Shown: positions 7,281 to 15,978 of the stretch, piece after piece | Numbering within the stretch: the stretch's first letter is position 1 | Layout of the letters: the number at the start of each line of letters is the position of its first letter | Assembly (NCBI GenBank): GCA_031286325.1 | Contig: JAITUT010000022.1 | Span: 1 to 33,963, forward strand | Source: Helicobacteraceae bacterium | Lineage (GTDB): Bacteria; Campylobacterota; Campylobacteria; Campylobacterales; SZUA-545 | Direction of reading: 5' to 3' | DNA: 33,963 bases | The notes under the pieces: model-generated | Database searches by the model: none | Seen by the model: the letters and a program-made list of their open reading frames with translations, nothing else | Told to the model about the DNA's origin: nothing | Position numbers and translations under genes: made by a program

Positions 7281-8204
7281 CTAACTTTTAAGTTTATCCA
7301 GACGCTCTTTCGTGCCCTTCGCCACACTATGATCGGGATAGAGCCTGAGGACGCTTTCGTAAAACTCTATCGCCTCTTTCGTTTTTTTCAATCGCTCGTT
7401 GCAGATACCAGAATAGTAGAGTAAGACGGGCATATGGCGCGCTTTGTCGTCCTCAGAGACGCTACGGGCGAATGCTTTGAGGGCGAGTTGATAATCTTTT
7501 TTGAAGTAGTAAAGGACGCCCAAAAGATAGGTCGTCTCGCCGATCTTGTGTTTTTTGCCTATTAAGTAACTTAAGCGATTGTACGCATTGTCTAAATCGC
7601 GCTTTTCTATCATTGCTTTAGCTTCGTTTAAGAGCTCGTCTGGCTTGGCGTTGTCAAAGTTCGCTGGTTTCTCAGATTTCTCAGATTTATCCGATTTCGT
7701 TGAGTTTTTATCGCTTTTTTTGTCGGATTTCTCGGATTTTTCAAGTTTTTCTTTTGATCCGTTATCGTCTTTTTTGGCAATTTTCTCTAATGATTTCGCG
7801 AGTTTTTGTTGATTTTTGGCTTGATCGCCTAAGGCTTTATTAACTTGTTTTTCCAGCGCGTCTTGGCGCGCGCTCAAACCTTGAAGCTCCGCTATCGTCT
7901 CCGAATTTTCTTTTAATGTTTCGTTTTGCCGCTCAATTTCGCGGCGAAGATTTGTGATCGTCTCTGCGTATGTGCGGTTGGATTGGTTTAGGGCGTCTAC
8001 GATGTCGCTCATACGCGAAAGCTGCTGCTCTAACGCGAGAACGCGCCCTTCTAATTTGTTGATCGCTTGTTTGTTGGCGCGGATCGCCTTTTCGCTCTCG
8101 GTGAGCCCGTAGGAATCCGCGCCGCTTATGTTGCCGGCGCGATACGCACTGGGCTCGGCGGCAAAGACCGCCGAAGCCATTAGCAAGATCGCAACGAAGC
8201 GCAT
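7281..8204 (-). CDS. cpoB: Tol-Pal system coordinator CpoB (YbgF)
   Basis: A 307-residue periplasmic protein. It has a signal peptide ending near VFA-AEP (about residue 16), a coiled-coil segment around residues 38-145 with heptad-like leucines and glutamines, a very Lys/Ser/Asp-rich linker (about 145-180, repeats such as SDKSEKSEK), and a C-terminal TPR part (about 185-305) with YLLGVLYYFKKDYQLALKAF and KEAIEFYESVLRLYPDHS. CpoB links Tol-Pal energised outer-membrane constriction with peptidoglycan synthesis at division. The ATG follows the pal stop directly. The low-complexity linker is longer than usual, so that part is probably flexible. Confidence 0.9.
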   Translation of the reverse strand: MRFVAILLMASAVFAAEPSAYRAGNISGADSYGLTESEKAIRANKQAINKLEGRVLALEQQLSRMSDIVDALNQSNRTYAETITNLRREIERQNETLKENSETIAELQGLSARQDALEKQVNKALGDQAKNQQKLAKSLEKIAKKDDNGSKEKLEKSEKSDKKSDKNSTKSDKSEKSEKPANFDNAKPDELLNEAKAMIEKRDLDNAYNRLSYLIGKKHKIGETTYLLGVLYYFKKDYQLALKAFARSVSEDDKARHMPVLLYYSGICNERLKKTKEAIEFYESVLRLYPDHSVAKGTKERLDKLKS

Positions 8205-8720
8205 TTACTGCAGAACGTTTATTTCCGCGCGGCGATTTTGCCGGAAGCAGTCGCTCGTGGATTGAGCGCAAACGGGGTTAGACTCGCCGTAGCTAATGAG
8301 GTTTAAGCGATCTGCGCTTACGCCTATGGATACAAGCGCGTCTTGAACGGCTTTCGCGCGTTTCAAGCCGAGAGCGTAGTTATACTCTTCGGCGCCGCGT
8401 TCGTCGCAATTGCCCTCAATGCGGAAAGAGATAGAGGGATTCGAATTCACCACTTTGGAAACGATATCCTTCACTTTGGAAGCGATCTCATTGACCGTGC
8501 CTTGTTGATCCGCGCGAAGCGTGTAGCTGTCAAAGTCAAAATAAACTACCGCCAACTTTGTGCCTACAGTAGGCGTCGCCGCCGTATCTTTGCGCGTCTG
8601 ATTCTGTTCAACGGTTTGCTCCGGTTGAGCGTTATCGCTCGTAACGGGCTCCGGTTGAGCGCAACCGCCGAGCGCCAAAAGCGCTGCGGCAACTATGCCA
8701 GAGAAAAGGTATTTTCTCAT
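8205..8720 (-). CDS. pal: Peptidoglycan-associated lipoprotein Pal (Omp18)
   Basis: A 171-residue outer-membrane lipoprotein. A lipobox LGGC puts the lipidated Cys at residue 20; an OmpA-like peptidoglycan-binding domain follows, with VVYFDFDSYTLRADQQ, IEGNCDERGAEEYN, ALGLKRAKAVQDAL and a terminal NRRAEI. Pal tethers the outer membrane to peptidoglycan and binds TolB. I start it at ATG 8718-8720, after AGGAGAAG, because this places the signal peptide correctly; the frame is open 21 codons further upstream, into a decayed tolB fragment. In the related genomes pal directly follows tolB; here a cassette separates them. Confidence 0.95.
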   Translation of the reverse strand: MRKYLFSGIVAAALLALGGCAQPEPVTSDNAQPEQTVEQNQTRKDTAATPTVGTKLAVVYFDFDSYTLRADQQGTVNEIASKVKDIVSKVVNSNPSISFRIEGNCDERGAEEYNYALGLKRAKAVQDALVSIGVSADRLNLISYGESNPVCAQSTSDCFRQNRRAEINVLQ

Positions 8721-8780
8721 TTCTTCTCCTTCTCCTTTGTTTGGATAAAACTCGTAATGATACCCAAATTTAACTTTTAT

Positions 8781-8855
8781 CAATCTTATCGCTTGAATGG
8801 AGCCGCTTAATGGAAATAAGAAGCTTTTGTTATAAGAGTAACCCCACGATCGCGA
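8781..8855 (-). pseudogene. Duplicated 3' end of tolB
   Basis: About 73 bases match the last codons of tolB at 9732-9804 at roughly 80 percent identity. Read on the minus strand, YNKSFLFPLSGSIQAI is preserved exactly as in TolB, although bracketed by frameshifts. It lies just before pal, where the tolB end would sit in the ancestral order. It is therefore a second, non-functional copy of the tolB tail left when the YwqK-like cassette entered. Confidence 0.8.
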
Positions 8856-8958
8856 TTTTTCGCGTATCGCCCTCTAAAACGCTAAACGCGACAAACGCGC
8901 TTTAAGCAAATTTCGCTAAATTTCACGCAATTTTTCACCAACGCAAAAAGGAGACAAG

Positions 8959-9258
8959 ATGAAAAGGTTTTTGATCGCTATCTTGCTAACGGCGGCGGCT
9001 TTGCTGGCGACGGCGTGCCAAAACCCAAACGAAGATTATAAGGTTTATGGCGTGGGCGAAACGGCGCGCTTTGACAACGGCAAGTGCTTGGATATGAAAG
9101 GTAATTTGCTCTCAGGTAAAGCAGAGGTGCGAGCGCCAAACATACTCAAAGACGTTACGGTCGTAGCACTCTGTATTGACGGCGAGGTGATAGAGACGCG
9201 CGGCTACGATAAGGAGAGCGGCAAGCTGCTACACACCGCTAAACTAGTAAAGGATTAA
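8959..9258 (+). CDS. Truncated YwqK/MORN-like lipoprotein
   Basis: A 99-codon frame with a lipoprotein signal (KRFLIAILLTAAALLATAC, Cys at residue 20) followed by repeats of the MORN-variant kind found in YwqK-type proteins: CLDMKGNLLSGKAEVR and CIDGEVIETRGYDKESGKL. The reading frame stops early; the rest of the same repeat pattern continues downstream in other frames, so this is the 5' part of a broken gene. AAGGAGA lies seven bases before the ATG. It is transcribed against its neighbours pal and tolB, and sits between two copies of the tolB 3' end. YwqK relatives are sometimes annotated as toxin-antitoxin proteins, but nothing here shows that role. Confidence 0.6.
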   Translation: MKRFLIAILLTAAALLATACQNPNEDYKVYGVGETARFDNGKCLDMKGNLLSGKAEVRAPNILKDVTVVALCIDGEVIETRGYDKESGKLLHTAKLVKD

Positions 9259-9486
9259 GCGTTTCTATGAGAGCGGCAAGTTAAAAGAAGAGTGCGCGTG
9301 GAAAAACGGCGCGCAAGAGGGCGAATCGAAAGTTTACATGGAAAACGGCAAAATTTTCGGCGTATTTACATATAACAATGATAAAGCAATAAGTAGCGTT
9401 TGCCATAAAACAAACGGTGAAAAAAGTCTTTAACCAAAGCCGAATTAGAAAATTGGGATAACGAAATCAAGATAACTTGCGAGTGA
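9259..9486 (+). pseudogene. Remainder of the YwqK/MORN-like gene
   Basis: After the TAA of the preceding frame, a shifted frame carries RFYESGKLKEECAWKNG and YMENGKIFGVFTYNND, the typical MORN-variant repeats, then CHKTNGEKSL to TAA at about 9433. A second shift continues with KAELENWDNEIKITCE to TGA 9484-9486, a plausible natural C-terminus. Two frameshifts, at about 9250-9262 and 9420-9433, therefore break one gene of roughly 175 codons. Confidence 0.7.
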
Positions 9487-9727
9487 GTAGCGCGATCGTT
9501 AATTGCGGCTTGCGATCGGTAATTTCGTTATTGCGCCGAACAATAGATAACACAGGCGAACATAGTTCGCCACTACGGTTCGCCCGATTCTGCGACAGGC
9601 GGCGTTTAAGAATCGCAGAAGCGCGGAGAACCGCAAAGAGAAAAAGAAACCCGCAACCTAAGATCGCTTTTGATCGTCAATAAGATTGCGGGTTAAAGCC
9701 CCACAGCGGGGGAAAAATTCACGCGAG
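9487..9727. other. Hairpin-rich gap between the YwqK relic and tolB
   Basis: No gene is seen. Three inverted repeats stand out: GCGAAC at 9556-9561 with GTTCGC at 9565-9570; TTCTGCGA at 9588-9595 with TCGCAGAA at 9613-9620; and AACCCGCAA at 9648-9656 with TTGCGGGTT at 9686-9694, whose loop holds two GATC sites. A CCCC/GGGG stem at 9699-9711 lies nearest the tolB stop and could end the leftward tolB transcript, but no clear T-run supports a strong terminator. Confidence 0.5.
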
Positions 9728-10990
9728 TTACCAATCTATCGCTTGAATAGAGCCGCTTAACGGAAAAAGAAAACTTTTGTTGTAAGGCAACCTTATGATC
9801 GCGAGCGCGCTCTCTTTGCCGCGTCTGATCTCTTTTGTGTGTAAGATCGTATCGCCCGAAGTGCTGAAACGGGGGAAATTGTTTTTGCCAGTCGTGGTGA
9901 GCTGGCGAATATAATCGCTCTTGGTCGAAACTAGGTAAAGGTTAAAGGTGTTTTCCGCGAACTCGCTGTCGGTGTCGCGGCTGACGAAAACCGCGTAATC
10001 TTTCCAAGTCGCGATGTAGCTGTTGTTGCGCCCTTTGAAGATAAACTGGATCGCGCTATTCGGATCGCCGATCTTCGCGTAGAAAATTTCGGGATAACCA
10101 TGCCGATCGCTCACGAAAACGAAGGCGTTTTCGCCGTCTATATAACGTCCGTTCACATCAATGCCGCGATTGTTGGTAAGTTGCGTTAATTTCCTTGAGC
10201 GCACATCGTATTCGTAAATATCAGGCTGATCGTCAGGAGCCATTGTGAGGAGTAATTTGTTGCCGTCTTTACTCACATCGGAGCAGACGAGCATACCCTC
10301 GCTCTCAATAATTTTTGTCTTTTTGCCAGTGTAACGTTCCACGCGGTATAAAGTTGGCTTGCCCTGATATTGCGTGTAATAATACGCGCTCTGATCGGCG
10401 TTCGCCCACTTCGGGAATACATTAAAGCCGCCCTTGACGACCGCGAGGCGGTATGTGAGCGAGTAGTCGGCGATCATAATCTCCGTAGATTTTTGCCCCA
10501 CTTGGCGCGACAAAAGGACATTACGCGCGATCCACTCCATATTCACGCCCATTTTGTGCGAGAGATCGCGCACTAAATAGTGCGCCAAAAAGACATAACG
10601 ATCCTCGCTGGGGACTTTGTATTTTTGCGACCAAAGCTGCCTTTTGCCTCTGATGTCATAAACTTGCGCGTCAATGCCTACCTCTTTGTTGTCGTTATAG
10701 ACCGAATAGCGCACGAGTTGGTGCAGGTTTGAGTTAACGTAGACCGCGCTTGTGTATGGTTCGCTAGGGCTTGCGCCTTGCGGCGGCTGCACTACATTAT
10801 AGAATCCAGCGACTTTCAAATCCGCCTCGATCATCTTGCCCACTTTTTGATCCAAGTCGCTTCTTACCGCGTCTTTCGACTCTACGGCGATATTTAGGTT
10901 GCTGCCGACCCCTTTAATAATCTCAATAGTCGCGTCTATCGCGAATAGCGGCAAAACCGCGCACATTAAAAAGACCAAAATTTGTTTCAT
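9728..10990 (-). CDS. tolB: Tol-Pal system protein TolB
   Basis: A 420-residue periplasmic protein with a signal peptide (MKQILVFLMCAVLPLFA), an N-terminal domain (about 20-165, with DLKVAGFYNV), and a C-terminal beta-propeller shown by repeats such as YEYDVRSRKLTQLTNNRG and NAFVFVSDRHGYPEIF. TolB links TolA and Pal in the envelope-constriction machine. Length is normal. Its start overlaps the tolA stop by four bases (ATGA), as expected in this operon. Its 3' end is duplicated before pal, about 0.95 kb away. Confidence 0.95.
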   Translation of the reverse strand: MKQILVFLMCAVLPLFAIDATIEIIKGVGSNLNIAVESKDAVRSDLDQKVGKMIEADLKVAGFYNVVQPPQGASPSEPYTSAVYVNSNLHQLVRYSVYNDNKEVGIDAQVYDIRGKRQLWSQKYKVPSEDRYVFLAHYLVRDLSHKMGVNMEWIARNVLLSRQVGQKSTEIMIADYSLTYRLAVVKGGFNVFPKWANADQSAYYYTQYQGKPTLYRVERYTGKKTKIIESEGMLVCSDVSKDGNKLLLTMAPDDQPDIYEYDVRSRKLTQLTNNRGIDVNGRYIDGENAFVFVSDRHGYPEIFYAKIGDPNSAIQFIFKGRNNSYIATWKDYAVFVSRDTDSEFAENTFNLYLVSTKSDYIRQLTTTGKNNFPRFSTSGDTILHTKEIRRGKESALAIIRLPYNKSFLFPLSGSIQAIDW

Positions 10991-11739
10991 TGCGTCTCCT
11001 CTACTTTGAAATTTACCTCTATCTTGAGTTGTTTGCCTTTTGGCGGCGGCGGCAGACCTATTTTCTGCGCTTCAAGCACAGCCGCTTCCACGCGATCTTT
11101 GTATGTCGGATCGCCTGACTCGCTTTTGAATTTGTATTCAAAAGCGCCGTTTGGGGCTATACGCACTTCGACGATCGCGATTTTACCCAAATCGGTTTCA
11201 ATCGGCATAAACGAAGCTCTCAGCCGCTTTCTGACCTCTAGGTAATAGGCGTTAATTTCACCCGAAATTTCGCTTAAAGTCGTATCTCCTTTAGCGTATT
11301 GCACCGTGCTGATTGTCGTAAATTGCGTTAATTCGGGCTGATCGTCCGGTTCTTTGCGCGTTTCGGGCGTATCATTCACTTTCGCGACTTTCTCCTCAAC
11401 CGACGCAGGCAATAGCAGATCCTCTAAGTTTGTAGTGACGTTCGTTTCGCTGAAAAGGTCCTTAATCGTCTTTTTTTCGGAGGGTTGCGGCGGAGCGGCT
11501 TCTTTAGGTTTGTCGGCTTGCGGGGCGATCAGATCAATTGAAACTTGCATAACTTGCTTATATTTGAGTTGCTGCGCGAGCCAGTCGGAATTTACTTCGG
11601 TCTCTTCAAATTCGCCGACTCTGATCACGGGCGCGCGGTAGGTCATATAGGCGATGAGCCCAAAGAAAAATACCGAAGTGAAACAAAGCGAAATTACGCC
11701 GCTGGCATAAAACCAACGATCCGCTCTCTCTCTTCTCAT
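10987..11739 (-). CDS. tolA: TolA/TonB-like energy transducer
   Basis: A 250-residue protein with a single membrane anchor near the N-terminus (about 15-32, SLCFTSVFFFGLIAYMTY), a Pro/Glu/Lys-rich periplasmic stretch (about 70-135), and a TonB/TolA-type C-terminal domain with IAIVEVRIAPNGAFEYKF and AVLEAQKIGLPPPP. Its place between tolR and tolB makes TolA the better name, though Campylobacterota annotations often say TonB. It carries the proton-motive-force signal from TolQ-TolR to TolB-Pal. Four-base overlaps join it to both neighbours. Confidence 0.85.
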   Translation of the reverse strand: MRRERADRWFYASGVISLCFTSVFFFGLIAYMTYRAPVIRVGEFEETEVNSDWLAQQLKYKQVMQVSIDLIAPQADKPKEAAPPQPSEKKTIKDLFSETNVTTNLEDLLLPASVEEKVAKVNDTPETRKEPDDQPELTQFTTISTVQYAKGDTTLSEISGEINAYYLEVRKRLRASFMPIETDLGKIAIVEVRIAPNGAFEYKFKSESGDPTYKDRVEAAVLEAQKIGLPPPPKGKQLKIEVNFKVEETQ

Positions 11740-12119
11740 TCTGTTACGAGCGAAACCTGCGTGAAACGCGCCGCTTTCACGCTTTTGATCACATAGACTA
11801 CATCGTCATAACGCAAACTGCCGTCCGCCGCGAGAAAGATCACGCGCTTGCGATCGGGGAATTGGTTCGCGTAGAGGACAAAACTATCGGGAAACGAGTC
11901 GTATTCGAATTGTTTTTTATTGACGAATATCTCTTTTTTCGCGGTTAAAGTGATCCAAATATCGGCGTTTTCTTTAACTTGCGCTTGTTTGCTACCCTTG
12001 GGCAGAGCGATCCTCTCCTCAAAGAGCAACATCGGCATTGTGAGCATTAAGATCGCGACTAGAACCAGCATCACATCGACAAGCGGCGTGATATTTAACT
12101 CAGGTTTTTCCTCTTCCAT
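11736..12119 (-). CDS. tolR: TolR/ExbD-family biopolymer transport protein
   Basis: A 127-residue protein with the family start EEEKPELNITPLVDVMLVLVA: a short cytoplasmic N-terminus, one membrane helix carrying the conserved Asp (about residue 15) that takes part in proton flow, and a periplasmic domain. The ending AARFTQVSLVTE is typical. With TolQ it forms the proton-driven motor of the Tol system. It overlaps tolA by four bases and lies seven bases after tolQ. Confidence 0.9.
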   Translation of the reverse strand: MEEEKPELNITPLVDVMLVLVAILMLTMPMLLFEERIALPKGSKQAQVKENADIWITLTAKKEIFVNKKQFEYDSFPDSFVLYANQFPDRKRVIFLAADGSLRYDDVVYVIKSVKAARFTQVSLVTE

Positions 12120-12126
12120 AGTCCGC

Positions 12127-12666
12127 CTAAACCCGCGACATCAAAATATCTATTTGGATTTTGATAGCGTTTGTAACTTCGTAAGCTTTGCGGCGCAGCA
12201 AGAGATGCGCCCAATACGCAGGGATCGCGACTACGATTCCCATCGCCGTTACCACGAGAGCTTCGCTGATTGCTGGAGCTACGATCGCTAATGTAACGCC
12301 CTCTTTGAAGCCCGCGAAAGCTTGCAAAATGCTTACGATCGTGCCGAAAAGCCCGACAAACGGCGCGGTGGAGGCGATCGCCGAGAGCGAGGTTAAGAGC
12401 CTAGTCGTGTCTTTCGCGGCGGATTCTTGGCAGGCTTTCATTAGGGTTGGTCCCAGACTTTGGCGCACGCACGGATAGAGCGCGGAGTCAAAGTTAGGGC
12501 GATCCGCGCCGCTTAAAAGCGCCTGTACCGAGCTGTTTTCGCGCCTGAGCCACACGGAGAGCGAGACGAAACGCCATACGAAAACCCACACGACCATTAA
12601 AGCGTATAAAAAGAGCCAAGCGGCGACTACGATCGCGACCGTTCCAGCGGTGTCAAACCAGGTCAT
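12127..12666 (-). CDS. tolQ: TolQ/ExbB-family proton channel
   Basis: A 179-residue MotA/TolQ/ExbB-family protein with three membrane spans: about 8-32, about 94-116 and about 130-152. The signature APFVGLFGTIVSILQAF followed by IVAPAISEALVVTAMGIVVAIPAY is clear. It forms the stator-like channel with TolR. It begins within the stop of the small upstream gene (four-base overlap). Confidence 0.9.
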   Translation of the reverse strand: MTWFDTAGTVAIVVAAWLFLYALMVVWVFVWRFVSLSVWLRRENSSVQALLSGADRPNFDSALYPCVRQSLGPTLMKACQESAAKDTTRLLTSLSAIASTAPFVGLFGTIVSILQAFAGFKEGVTLAIVAPAISEALVVTAMGIVVAIPAYWAHLLLRRKAYEVTNAIKIQIDILMSRV

Positions 12667-12944
12667 TTGAACCCCTCGCGGGAATAATAGGTTTTTATTT
12701 GAGCTTTCAAAGTCTTAAACGCCCCCCATTCGTAAGCGTGATCATAAGGCTTCCCGCTATTTCGGGCTTGACCTTCGATCGCGCGATCTATTGTCATTGC
12801 GGCGAAGATCGCGTTATCTTTTTCTTGAGATTGCGGATCAAGGACTCTCATAGAAACGCAAAGCGTTCCGCGCGGGAAACCCTCGCGTCCGCAACAACGG
12901 GAAACGGCGGCGATCGGCGCGTTAAAAAAAACAGAGGCGGACAT
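12663..12944 (-). CDS. Small hypothetical protein between atpC and tolQ
   Basis: A 93-residue frame that fits exactly between its neighbours: its ATG overlaps the atpC stop (TAATG) and its stop overlaps the tolQ start (ATGA). This coupling supports a real gene, but no family, signal peptide or membrane span is recognised. The second half is the better candidate for a folded part (DNAIFAAMTIDRAIEGQ, KTLKAQIKTYYSREG). The first 30 residues are Arg/Cys-rich and could be spurious; translation might instead begin at the internal Met 32. In H. pylori atpC is followed directly by exbB, so this looks like a lineage-specific insertion. Confidence 0.5.
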   Translation of the reverse strand: MSASVFFNAPIAAVSRCCGREGFPRGTLCVSMRVLDPQSQEKDNAIFAAMTIDRAIEGQARNSGKPYDHAYEWGAFKTLKAQIKTYYSREGFK

Positions 12945-13336
12945 TATAATAACGACCTTGCCGAATTTTCCACACGCGCTTCCGCGGCGGCGAGCAAAAC
13001 GCGCGAATCGTGCGCCTCGCGGAGCAACTTTTTCGCGGCGTCAAGCGCTTTGGCGATCTCGCCCTCGTTGTTGCCCACGATCGCGACCGCGCCGTCTACG
13101 AGGACGATCATTTTGTCGCCCGCGATCTCGGCGTAACCCGAGTCAATCGCGATACTCTCGCGGTTGCCGTCCGTCATATCAACATCAATTATTCCCGCCG
13201 CCAAAAGCGAAACCAGCGAAGCGTGGTGAGGTAAAACGCCAAATTCGCCGTCCGCGCCGGGCAGGGTTACGCTCTTGACATCGCCCGCAAAGACTTTGCC
13301 CAAGGGCGTTATTACTTCCAAATGCAAAGTGTCCAT
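12944..13336 (-). CDS. atpC: ATP synthase epsilon subunit
   Basis: A 130-residue protein with the epsilon start LHLEVITPLGKVFAGDVKSV and the core GADGEFGVLPHHASLVSLL. The N-terminal beta-sandwich binds gamma and the c ring; the C-terminal helices (about 90-130, Ala/Glu/Arg-rich) can regulate ATP hydrolysis. It is the last ATP synthase gene in the cluster. A 142-base gap separates it from atpD, longer than usual; it contains a short stem (GGGGCTTTCGCC region) but no gene. Confidence 0.95.
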   Translation of the reverse strand: MDTLHLEVITPLGKVFAGDVKSVTLPGADGEFGVLPHHASLVSLLAAGIIDVDMTDGNRESIAIDSGYAEIAGDKMIVLVDGAVAIVGNNEGEIAKALDAAKKLLREAHDSRVLLAAAEARVENSARSLL

Positions 13337-13478
13337 CTTTATCCTTTAACTTTTCATGCGGGCGAGTTTCTGTATTTTACCAATGGGGCTTTCGCCTCCT
13401 TGAACCCCCCGCGAAATCGGCAATCGCGCTCCGCAACGGAATGTAGGCATACAAAAAAACGCGAGCGCAAAATCAACA

Positions 13479-14948
<1,470 letters not shown>

Positions 14949-15084
14949 TCAAAGGGCAAACCCTTTGGAAACCCACGAAAACCGCCTCTGTACTCACGCG
15001 CGATTTCTCGCCGCCGCATTGCTTTGCTGCCGCGAACACGGCGGATCGCAAGGCTTTTTGTTGAAACCTCGCGAATTTCTTGGC

Positions 15085-15969
15085 TCACTTCATCGCCTCA
15101 ACGCCCGAAACAATCTCGCTTAGCTCGGTCGTAATCGACTCTTGGCGAGCTTTGTTGTAGGCAAGGGTCAAGAATCTCGCCAACTCTTTAGAGTTTTTAG
15201 TCGCCGCTTCCATCGCTTGCATTCTCGCGCTGTGTTCCGCCGCGAGCGAATCAATTAGCGCGTAGTAGAGGTTAAACTCCACATAACGCTCGACGAGGGT
15301 GTTTAAGATCGTCTCGTCGCCTTTGGGCTCAAACTCAATGAGCGACTTGTCGTCAATGTCGCCCACGCGATCTATATCAACGGGCAAGAGCAGGATTTCG
15401 CGCAACTCTTGCGAAATCATATTCTTAAAGCCGTTATAGACGAGCACTACGCGATCGGTTAAACCTTTCATATAATCGCTCACGGATTTCGCGATGTGCT
15501 CTTTCGCCTGCTCAAAGTTGGGCGAGGAGGAAAGGTGCAGAGTCTCGTCGTATAACTCAATGTGGTTAAACTTGAAATACTCAATACCCTTTTTGCCGAT
15601 CGCGCGGAGGCGGACTTTCGTCTTCGCCTCTTTGTATTCGTCCAACTTGTGATTCACATACTTGATCGTGCGGTAGTTAAAGCCGCCGCACAAACCTTTG
15701 TCCGCCGTGATAAAGATTAGATCGGTCTTCTCAAACTTTTCAGGTTGCGCAAAGAAGCGGCTCTCAATGCCGCCCACGCGGTAGGTCGCGATCTGGCGCG
15801 CGATCGTCGAGAGCATTTCGTTTAACTTCTGCGAATACGCCCTAGACTGAGTCGCGATCTCCTGCGACTTTTTTAACTTGACCGTCGAGACCAGCTTCAT
15901 TGCCGAAGTGGTTTTTTGCGTGTTGTTGACGCTCTTTATTCGGCGTTTAATATCTTTTAGCGCCGCCAT
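15085..15969 (-). CDS. atpG: ATP synthase gamma subunit
   Basis: A 294-residue central-stalk subunit. The N-terminal helix KDIKRRIKSVNNTQKTTSAM, the middle LIFITADKGLCGGFNYR and the C-terminal EHSARMQAMEAATKNSKEL are diagnostic. The two terminal helices form the rotating coiled coil inside the alpha-beta hexamer. It starts nine bases after the atpA stop. Confidence 0.97.
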   Translation of the reverse strand: MAALKDIKRRIKSVNNTQKTTSAMKLVSTVKLKKSQEIATQSRAYSQKLNEMLSTIARQIATYRVGGIESRFFAQPEKFEKTDLIFITADKGLCGGFNYRTIKYVNHKLDEYKEAKTKVRLRAIGKKGIEYFKFNHIELYDETLHLSSSPNFEQAKEHIAKSVSDYMKGLTDRVVLVYNGFKNMISQELREILLLPVDIDRVGDIDDKSLIEFEPKGDETILNTLVERYVEFNLYYALIDSLAAEHSARMQAMEAATKNSKELARFLTLAYNKARQESITTELSEIVSGVEAMK

Positions 15970-15978
15970 TTTCCGCCT

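Noticed and set aside
11920-13278. Plus-strand frames opposite tolR, tolQ and atpC
   Set aside because: Antisense shadows of clearly recognised genes, rich in Arg, Ser and Ala as expected from reversed GATCGC-rich codons.
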